Below are positions 1 through 5,010 of a DNA stretch of 5,702 nucleotides, piece after piece. Positions within the stretch are counted from its first letter, which is position 1. Each line of letters begins with the position of its first letter. The position numbers were made by a program, and so were the translations under genes. The DNA comes from Bacteroidales bacterium. Lineage in GTDB: Bacteria; Bacteroidota; Bacteroidia; Bacteroidales; SMBSF39. Under the pieces are notes generated by a model. The model did no database searches. It was not told where the DNA came from and worked only from the letters and a program-made list of their open reading frames with translations. The stretch covers positions 1 through 5,702 of the forward strand of contig JAIOSH010000179.1 in the NCBI GenBank assembly GCA_021107685.1. The letters run 5' to 3'.

Positions 1-698
1 CTTATTATACGAAAATCAATGGTAATTTATATGGGAACGGACAATCCTTAAGCGATGATGAATTAACTATTATCCAGGAACAACCTTATATATCTAATGA
101 AAGTATCAGGTATCCAAAGTGTGCAGTAGATGAATATGAAAATGTACATTCAATTTATGAAAAAGGTGAATATGGTTGTAATACTCCTAAATCAGTATAT
201 TATAAAAAAATGAATTCTGTTCCCTTGTTAAAGATTGAATGTCCGGATGATTCAGTTATTTTTGTTGAAATGACTGGTGCCGGCACACAATGGCAAGGAA
301 CTTTTACTCCTCCTGAATACGGTACTTATAATATCAGAGTTTCAGGTTCGGATATTGATGGTAATACAGGCGTTGATTTTTATCAATTTGAACATATCAA
401 CACTAATATTCAGGAAAATGAATTAAGTGAATTTTTGATAAATTATCCCAATCCGTTTGATTCTGAAACTACTATTGAATTTAACCTGACAAAACCCTGT
501 AATGTTAAGCTAAAAATTTACTGTATAAACGGCAAATTGGTGAAAACACTTTATTCCGGTGCTTTACAATCAGGTATTCATATATTTACCTGGAATGCAA
601 CTAATAATAATAACAATACTGTTCCTAACGGAATATATTTTTATAAATTAGAAAGAGATAATCATAATAAAATAGGGAAAATAGTTTTTCTTAAATAA
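1..698 (+). CDS. Secreted protein with C-terminal T9SS type A sorting domain (5'-truncated)
   Basis: The frame is open from base 3 to the TAA at 696-698, giving 231 visible residues; the start lies outside the window. The ATG at 210 is only an internal methionine, because the frame continues upstream of it without a stop. Residues about 70-130 look like a beta-rich, Ig-like module (aromatic and glycine/threonine rich, with a WQGTFTPPEYGTY segment). From about residue 148 (nt 444) the protein ends in a typical T9SS sorting domain: YPNPF opening, then the TTIEFNL strand, KLKIYCINGKLVKTL, an SGIHIFTWNATN turn and NGIYFYKL, ending in KIVFLK. In Bacteroidota this domain directs Sec-exported proteins through the type IX machinery to the cell surface, where it is removed. 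The function of the passenger cannot be told from this fragment. No clear T-tailed terminator follows; the next bases are the hairpin repeat. Confidence 0.88.
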   Translation, partial: YYTKINGNLYGNGQSLSDDELTIIQEQPYISNESIRYPKCAVDEYENVHSIYEKGEYGCNTPKSVYYKKMNSVPLLKIECPDDSVIFVEMTGAGTQWQGTFTPPEYGTYNIRVSGSDIDGNTGVDFYQFEHINTNIQENELSEFLINYPNPFDSETTIEFNLTKPCNVKLKIYCINGKLVKTLYSGALQSGIHIFTWNATNNNNNTVPNGIYFYKLERDNHNKIGKIVFLK

Positions 699-732
699 TA
701 TATACTGCTCTTAAATAGAAGTGTCAGTCCGT

Positions 733-824
733 AAAGTCGCATAGCGACGAACTATTTGTAACCCCTGACAGTAGTCGAGGGCTGATAATGAGGGGGTTGC
801 AAAAGTCCCATAAGGACGATCTAT
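733..824. repeat. Two copies of a 23-bp hairpin repeat flanking a C/G-rich inverted repeat
   Basis: Bases 733-755 and 802-824 match at 19 of 23 positions and begin 69 bp apart. Each centres on a small palindrome: GTCGC-ATA-GCGAC at 736-748 and GTCCC-ATA-AGGAC at 805-817. One stem pair is swapped (G-C to C-G) between copies, so pairing is kept. A second palindrome lies between them: CCCTGAC-AGTA-GTCGAGGG (763-781, one bulged G), and a wider pairing AACCCCT (760-766) with AGGGGGTT (791-798). GAGGG occurs at 777-781 and 790-794 as a short direct duplication. The block is much richer in G+C than its surroundings. It resembles dispersed intergenic hairpin repeats that I recall from Bacteroidota genomes, but copy number elsewhere cannot be judged here. 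Confidence 0.6.
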
Positions 825-830
825 AAAAAA

Positions 831-1019
831 TTGGAGAATTTATTTAGATTGAAATTCAATAGAATATCGAATAGTTTTAATATCATAACGTTATTGTTTT
901 TGGTTTCTTCCTTCCCGGTTTTCTTAATAGCTCAAAATTTACCTATAGTTCATACACCTGTTGACAGTCTTGAAAGTCACCTGAACAGCTCTCAATGGAA
1001 TAATATTCCATTTGTTTGA
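831..1019 (+). pseudogene. Orphan signal-peptide fragment of a secreted protein
   Basis: This is a 62-codon frame whose only plausible starts are TTG (831) or an upstream ATC; no ATG is available before the in-frame TGA at 789-791. It has a basic N-terminal stretch (RLKFNR), a hydrophobic core of about 17 residues (IITLLFLVSSFPVFLIA), and an AQ junction that looks like a Bacteroidota Sec signal peptidase site. About 28 residues of mature protein (NLPIVHTPVDSLES and on) then run into TGA at 1017-1019. The 5' end abuts the hairpin repeat, so the original ATG was probably replaced or lost there. I read it as the 5' stump of a secreted-protein gene. A very short real secreted peptide is possible but less likely given the start codon. 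No domain is recognisable in the mature part. Confidence 0.45.
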
Positions 1020-1062
1020 AACCAATTTAATAATGTACATTCCTTGTCGAAGCATTGAAACA

Positions 1063-1410
1063 TCAATTGTATTGGTTATTGGTTTTTTTATGTAATACTT
1101 TTTGATCGGTTTGGTTGAAAATATTTACTTCTTTGATTTTAGCTTTAGAAGAAATTAATAAGGTAATTGTTTGGGTCACATTCATTTTTTGCCTGCCACC
1201 GGGAGTTTCAATCCAAAAGATAGGTGCAATTTGTACTCACCCTCTAGCTAGTTCTTTGTCCCTCAATTTCATTCGTTTCACATATTGTTTTGGGTCTTTG
1301 CTGTCTTTTAGAATCACTACAACATCCTCAACAACAAAATACTACTTCTTTTCTTTTTCATCTCAATACGTTCTAACTTGCTTTGACTGAAAAAGTTTTA
1401 TGTTTGACAT
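1063..1410 (-). pseudogene. BRO-N / phage antirepressor-like protein, inactivated by three stops
   Basis: Reading the minus strand from ATG at 1410-1408 gives MSNIKLFQSKQVRTY, then TGA (1365-1363), DEKEKK, TAG (1344-1342), YFVVEDVVVILKDSKDPKQY, VKRMKLRDKELARG, TGA (1239-1237), and VQIAPIFWIETPGGRQKMN to about 1180. This resembles the N-terminal BRO-N domain found in phage antirepressors and in many Bacteroidota genomes (pattern LFxSKxVRxxWDxExEKWYFxVxDVVxVLTDS). The frame holds for 77 codons without an indel. All three stops fall where I expect tryptophan in the family; one TGG (W66) remains. After about 1180 the similarity fades. The frame stays open as TQTITLLISSKAKIKEV and ends at TGA 1065-1063, with SSKAK perhaps a trace of the family's SPKAEPFK motif. 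The C-terminal half of a normal gene is absent. Family members usually act on DNA-bound repressors or other DNA-linked targets; this copy should make no full protein. No Shine-Dalgarno sequence precedes the ATG. Confidence 0.75.
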
Positions 1411-1419
1411 AAATATATT

Positions 1420-1668
1420 TTATAAATTAATGTCCGAAATTTTTCCTATTTTTTTTCTGAACTCGTCAATATTTACGACATTCACTTTTGGAAATGTTAA
1501 TTTTTTTAAAATGTTAAAATCTCTAATTGCAAATTCGATAATGGAGTCGCAAGATTTTTTATATTCTAATAATTTTTTTTTCAAAAGTAATGATTTTTTA
1601 TCAATGTAGATTATTTTGCCCGGAAATAATTTGATATGCAAAAAAAACGAATTGATTTGGATAAAAAG
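1420..1668 (-). pseudogene. Probable remnant of a PIN-domain toxin, C-terminal part
   Basis: A minus-strand frame runs open from 1668 (just after an in-frame TAA at 1671-1669) to TAA at 1422-1420, with TTG at 1641 as the only start-like codon. The visible protein is lysine-rich. The segment KKLLEYKKSCDSII resembles the helix of PIN toxins that carries the third acidic residue (pattern xDSIIAAT). RDFNILKKLTFPKVNVVNIDEF resembles the C-terminal end of another PIN group, where an RDF/KDF acidic site is followed by a hydrophobic strand and an EF motif. The 12-15 residues normally lying between these two segments appear to be missing, since CDSII passes into EFAIRDF directly. The first acidic motif and any antitoxin gene are also absent. 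It sits between the BRO-N relic and the vapC relic on the same strand. The assignment rests on motif memory only; an unrelated short lysine-rich ORF remains possible. Confidence 0.42.
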
Positions 1669-1685
1669 TTATTGCTGTCGAGCAC

Positions 1686-2021
1686 TTAATATAAAATGAT
1701 ATCAGGAATAAAATAAAAATCCTTCTTGTTTAATGTATATAGAGGAATACTGTAGTGAATTGCGGTAGCTGCAATAATAGCATCAGGTATCCCAATTTTA
1801 TGGATTAGAGAATATTTTATCATCAAATTTTCAAAAATTTCAGTAATGCTTTCGTTGATTGGAATATGTATTATTCTGTTAATCCTTTTTCTTATTTTAT
1901 CTAATTCCTCTTTATTTAAAGCACCGAAATACAATTCAGCAGCGGTTACAGAACTTATATATATCGACTGTTCACCAATATTTTTTATCTCTTTAACAAT
2001 ATTTTATTTCCCTTATGTCAT
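1686..2021 (-). pseudogene. VapC-type PIN-domain toxin, N-terminal deletion
   Basis: From TTG at 1934, or in frame from an AAT codon at 2003, the minus strand encodes the last three quarters of a VapC-like PIN ribonuclease. It reads NIVKEIKNIGEQSIYISSVT, AAELYFGALNKEE, then a lysine/arginine-rich helix, GIPDAIIAATAIHYSIPLYT and LNKKDFYFIPDIILY. It keeps the second acidic site (E at 1937-1935, in AAELYFG), the third (D at 1784-1782, in IPDAIIAAT) and the fourth (NKKDF). The N-terminal strand with the first catalytic aspartate (DTN motif) is missing. In its place, in the same frame, stands GGAG, five bases, ATG (2021-2019), ACA, TAA, GGG, AAA, TAA, so start signals were retained while the first 15-25 codons were lost. 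VapC toxins cut RNA and normally have a vapB antitoxin gene just upstream. None is present: only 63 bp separate this from the permease stop. Confidence 0.8.
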
Positions 2022-2033
2022 GTTTTCTCCTTT
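2022..2033 (-). promoter_or_regulatory. Shine-Dalgarno site of the vapC relic
   Basis: The minus strand reads GGAG (2030-2027), AAAAC, then ATG (2021-2019), a well-spaced ribosome binding site. None of the intact genes in the window has such a site, as is usual in Bacteroidota. It identifies the ATG as the former toxin start even though the frame now stops two codons later. The contrast with the neighbours may hint at an outside origin of the toxin, though one site is weak evidence. Confidence 0.5.
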
Positions 2034-2052
2034 ATTTCAACTTTAAAATTAC

Positions 2053-2070
2053 TTAATTTAATTAAATTAA
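2053..2070. repeat. Perfect 18-bp A/T palindrome downstream of the permease gene
   Basis: Bases 2053-2070 (TTAATTTAATTAAATTAA) equal their own reverse complement. The palindrome lies 15 bp past the permease stop and before the vapC relic start. It contains only A and T, so as an RNA hairpin it would be weak, and there is no separate T-run. It could be a poor terminator or simply the result of base composition. Confidence 0.3.
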
Positions 2071-2084
2071 TATTTTATTATCAG

Positions 2085-3326
2085 CTAAAAAGATGTTCTC
2101 ATTGCTTCAACAGGGTTAAGCCTGGAAGCTGAAAAAGCAGGAACAAATCCAGAGATCAGACCAATAAGTGCAGAAACAAATATTCCCAATATAATATTTC
2201 CTTGTGTTAAAATCAAATCCATATCAAAAGCATAAGAAATTAACAATGTTGCAAATAAAATAATTAATAGTCCGACTATTCCGCCGAATAAAGAAAGGAA
2301 AATAGATTCAAATAAAAATTGTAATAAAATAAAATACCTTTTAGCTCCTAATGATTTTTGAATACCAATCTGGTTAGTACGTTCTTTTACTGAAACAAAC
2401 ATAATATTTGCAATTCCAAATCCACCCACTAATAAGGAAAATCCGCCAATTATCCAACCCACAGTTGCAATTATTCCGAAAAGATTTTCAAAACCTTGAG
2501 TAATTATACTTGTTTCATTTATAGCAAAATTATCTTCTGCTGAAGGTTTTAATTTCCTGACAGAACGCATAATTCCTACTAATTCGTCTTTTAATTCATC
2601 ATTAGAAACCATAGGTTTGGCTCTTATGATAATTGTTGTTCCTACATTTCGTAAGTCAATAAAATTTCTCGCATAATTAATAGGTATAATAACCTGGTCA
2701 TCAGAAGTATTACCAAACATATCCTCACCTTCTTTTTTCATAACTCCTATTACCAGGAGCTTTTGTCCAAAAATTTTTATCTTTTTCCCAACAGGGTCAA
2801 TATTATTAAAAAGATTATTAGAAATTTCACTTCCTATAATTGCAACATTTTTTCCGCCATTTGATTCAATTGGAGTAAAATACCTGCCGTCACCCAGTTC
2901 AAAAGGCATTACCTTATCATAATCCTGTGAAACAGCCATAATTGTAGCATTTTCAATATTGTTATTAAAATACTTAACTGATTTATTTATACCTACCATA
3001 AAGGCACTTGCTTCAGAAGCAGAACTTCTTTTTTGAATTTCATGTAAATCTCTGAGCCTCGGTTCCGGTCTTTGCAAGTATTTCCACCAGGGATATTCAC
3101 CTCCCATTGACCATGGCCATTTTTGAATAAATAAAACATTGTCCCCTAATGATTCAATACTTTTTTTTATTGAGCTTTCCATTGAATCAAAAATCGTAAA
3201 TACTGAAATAATTGAAAATATACCGATTGTTATTCCAAGCAATGAAAGAATGGTACGTACTTTATTCACAATTATTGACTGAAAAGCCAAAAGAAAGCTT
3301 TCTCTTAACAGTTTAAAAAATATCAT
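2085..3326 (-). CDS. ABC transporter permease, MacB/FtsX family
   Basis: 413 residues from ATG (3326-3324) to TAG (2087-2085), a normal length for four-helix MacB-type permeases. A membrane helix at about 24-46 (ILSLLGITIGIFSIISVFTI) follows the usual N-terminal NKVRT cue. A large periplasmic MacB-PCD domain spans about 48-280 and carries the VAIIGSEISNNLF and DPVGKKIKI segments typical of the family. The FtsX domain spans about 285-405 with three helices: 285-312, 333-366 and 378-400. Between the second and third membrane helices lies VKERTNQIGIQKSLGAKR, the cytoplasmic coupling segment that contacts the ATPase, and the protein ends with RLNPVEAMRTSF. Such permeases couple ATP hydrolysis in a partner subunit to movements that expel lipoproteins, peptides or drugs, or activate envelope proteins; the substrate here is unknown. 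No ATPase or membrane-fusion gene is in the window. It is divergent from purH and has no Shine-Dalgarno site. Confidence 0.9.
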   Translation of the reverse strand: MIFFKLLRESFLLAFQSIIVNKVRTILSLLGITIGIFSIISVFTIFDSMESSIKKSIESLGDNVLFIQKWPWSMGGEYPWWKYLQRPEPRLRDLHEIQKRSSASEASAFMVGINKSVKYFNNNIENATIMAVSQDYDKVMPFELGDGRYFTPIESNGGKNVAIIGSEISNNLFNNIDPVGKKIKIFGQKLLVIGVMKKEGEDMFGNTSDDQVIIPINYARNFIDLRNVGTTIIIRAKPMVSNDELKDELVGIMRSVRKLKPSAEDNFAINETSIITQGFENLFGIIATVGWIIGGFSLLVGGFGIANIMFVSVKERTNQIGIQKSLGAKRYFILLQFLFESIFLSLFGGIVGLLIILFATLLISYAFDMDLILTQGNIILGIFVSALIGLISGFVPAFSASRLNPVEAMRTSF

Positions 3327-3390
3327 TGGCTAATTTTTAATTTTGTAAAATTAATATATTTATTTTTAAAAAAGGTGAAATAAATTTATT

Positions 3391-3448
3391 GTTACTTTGT
3401 AAAGATTTTGTTTTTTAACAAACTTTTACAAAGCAATAGCATAGTAAC
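3391..3448 (+). promoter_or_regulatory. Long imperfect hairpin/operator-like inverted repeat upstream of purH
   Basis: In the 133-bp region between the divergent permease and purH starts, bases 3395-3412 (CTTTGTAAAGATTTTGTT) pair almost completely with 3417-3433 (AACAAACTTTTACAAAG), with one small internal irregularity and a TTTT loop. An outer GTTAC (3391-3395) can pair with GTAAC (3444-3448) across a 10-base bulge. The repeat ends 26 bp before the purH ATG. As RNA it would sit in the purH leader; as DNA it could be a two-fold protein site or part of overlapping divergent promoters. I find no exact match to the Bacteroidota -7 TAnnTTTG motif, so I do not place a promoter. There is no U-tract after the stem, so it is unlikely to be an intrinsic terminator in the purH direction. 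Confidence 0.5.
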
Positions 3449-3459
3449 TTAATATTAAA

Positions 3460-4983
3460 ATGGAAGAACAAAAAAAAATAAAAAATGCTTTAATATCAGT
3501 CTTTCATAAAGACCGTCTTGAAGAAATAGTAAAAATTCTTAATGAATTGAATATAAAAATATTTTCAACAGGAGGCACTTATGATTTTATAGAAAAACTT
3601 GGCATAAATGCAATATCAGTAGAATCAGTTACATCCTACCCTTCAATTTTGGGTGGAAGAGTAAAAACTTTACATCCGAAAATTTTCGGTGGTATCCTTG
3701 GCAGAAGAGATAATAAAAACGATTTAGAACAATTTAAAGAATTTCAAATTCCGGAAATAGACCTTGTTATTGTTGACCTTTACCCATTTGAAAAAACAGT
3801 TTCATCAACAAACAATGAAAATGAGATAATAGAAAAAATTGATATTGGCGGTATATCTTTGATAAGGGCTGCTGCAAAAAATTTTAAAGATGTGCTTATT
3901 GTCCCTTCTTCTGATTTATATGATAAACTAATAAAATTGCTGCAAGAGAAAAAAGGAGTTACTGATATTAAAGACAGGAAATATTTTGCCTTGCAAGCAT
4001 TTAATGTTTCGTCTCATTATGATACGGCAATTTTTAAGTATTTTAATCAGGGTAAAGAAAAAAAATTCAAAAAAAGTATTCTGTCTTCAACTATTTTAAG
4101 ATATGGAGAAAATCCACATCAGGAAGGTGTTTTTTATGGAGACCTGCATAAAGTTTTTAAACAATTGCATGGGAAAGCTATATCCTATAATAATTTAGGT
4201 GATCTGGATGCAGCAATAAATTTAATAACTGAATTTTCAGAAACAACTTTTGCTATTTTAAAACATAATAATGCTTGTGGAATAGCAAGCAGGGAAAAAT
4301 TAATTGCTGCATGGAAAGATGCTTTGGCAGGTGACCCTGTTTCTGCCTTTGGAGGTGTTTTAATAACAAACAAAATTATTGATGAAGAAACAGCAGAAGA
4401 AATAAACAAATTGTTCTTTGAAATAATTTTAGCACCTGAATATGAAAAAAATGCACTTGATTTGTTAAAATCTAAGAAAAATAGAATAATTTTGCAAAAA
4501 ATATCTTATGAGTTTCCTAAAGAGCAATTTAAATCAATTTTAAACGGTGTAATTGAACAAAAAAAAGATTTGAAAACAGAAGGTGTTTCCGATATGCAAA
4601 TAGTTACTAAAATGGCTCCGAATGAAATTGAAAAAGTTGATCTAATTTTTGCTAATATTGTAGTAAAACATAGTAAATCAAATACTATTGTTTTGGCAAA
4701 GAACAAACAATTAATTGCAAGTGGTGTTGGGCAGACATCAAGAGTAGATGCTTTAAAGCAGGCTATTACAAAAGCAAAAGTGTTCGGATTTGATTTAAAA
4801 GGTGCTGTAATGGCATCCGATGCTTTTTTCCCGTTTGCTGACTCTGTGGAAATAGCACATAAAGCAGGAATTAAAGCAGTTATACAACCAGGAGGTTCAA
4901 TTAGAGATAAAGATTCAATAAAATATTGTGATGAAAACAATATGAGTATGGTTTTTACAAGTACCAGACATTTTAAACATTAA
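3460..4983 (+). CDS. purH: Bifunctional AICAR formyltransferase / IMP cyclohydrolase
   Basis: 507 residues, full length for PurH. This cytosolic enzyme carries out the last two steps of IMP synthesis: formyl transfer from 10-formyl-tetrahydrofolate to AICAR, then ring closure of FAICAR. The N-terminal MGS-like cyclohydrolase domain (about 8-150) has STGGTYDFIE (36-45), GGRVKTLHPKIFGGIL (65-80), IVDLYPF (104-110) and IDIGGISLIRAAAKN (127-141); K69, Y108, D128 and K140 fit the known active-site set. The formyltransferase domain (about 205-507) has LRYGENPHQ (213-221), the catalytic KH pair in KHNNACG (268-274), GDPVSAFGG (291-299) and ASDAFFPFADSVE (452-464). The end, FTSTRHFKH, is the expected PurH C-terminus. 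The ATG is fixed by an AT-rich leader without a Shine-Dalgarno site and by the family N-terminus. mreB follows 27 bp later on the same strand, probably co-transcribed. Confidence 0.97.
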   Translation: MEEQKKIKNALISVFHKDRLEEIVKILNELNIKIFSTGGTYDFIEKLGINAISVESVTSYPSILGGRVKTLHPKIFGGILGRRDNKNDLEQFKEFQIPEIDLVIVDLYPFEKTVSSTNNENEIIEKIDIGGISLIRAAAKNFKDVLIVPSSDLYDKLIKLLQEKKGVTDIKDRKYFALQAFNVSSHYDTAIFKYFNQGKEKKFKKSILSSTILRYGENPHQEGVFYGDLHKVFKQLHGKAISYNNLGDLDAAINLITEFSETTFAILKHNNACGIASREKLIAAWKDALAGDPVSAFGGVLITNKIIDEETAEEINKLFFEIILAPEYEKNALDLLKSKKNRIILQKISYEFPKEQFKSILNGVIEQKKDLKTEGVSDMQIVTKMAPNEIEKVDLIFANIVVKHSKSNTIVLAKNKQLIASGVGQTSRVDALKQAITKAKVFGFDLKGAVMASDAFFPFADSVEIAHKAGIKAVIQPGGSIRDKDSIKYCDENNMSMVFTSTRHFKH

Positions 4984-5010
4984 ATATTCATTTTTTAAAT
5001 ATCTTCTATT

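Noticed and set aside
210..698. A short gene starting at ATG 210
   Set aside because: The same frame is open back to base 3 without a stop and the sequence upstream continues the protein, so this ATG is internal.
733..824. CRISPR-type repeat array
   Set aside because: There are only two imperfect copies, the spacing is filled by another palindrome, and no cas genes are present.
1020..1084. AACCAAT (1020-1026) facing a doubled ATTGGTT (1071-1084) ending in a T-run, as a possible terminator
   Set aside because: The arms are only 7 bp and about 45 bases apart; the stem would be weak and chance pairing is likely in such AT-rich sequence.
1115..1390. A 91-codon open frame on the plus strand
   Set aside because: It lies antisense to the BRO-N relic, starts from a non-ATG codon and has no recognisable motif. 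The minus strand explains the sequence better.
1400..1609. A 69-codon plus-strand frame rich in Phe, Ile and Asn
   Set aside because: It is the complement of the lysine-rich PIN-like remnant; its Phe-rich make-up follows from that and from AT richness.
1846..2046. A plus-strand frame with a hydrophobic start that looks like a membrane helix
   Set aside because: It is antisense to the vapC relic, whose PIN motifs are clear; the hydrophobicity comes from the reverse reading of lysine-rich helices.
4185..4940. Two long minus-strand frames inside purH (4185-4409 and 4506-4940)
   Set aside because: They are shadows of an intact, fully explained purH reading frame and show no independent domain.
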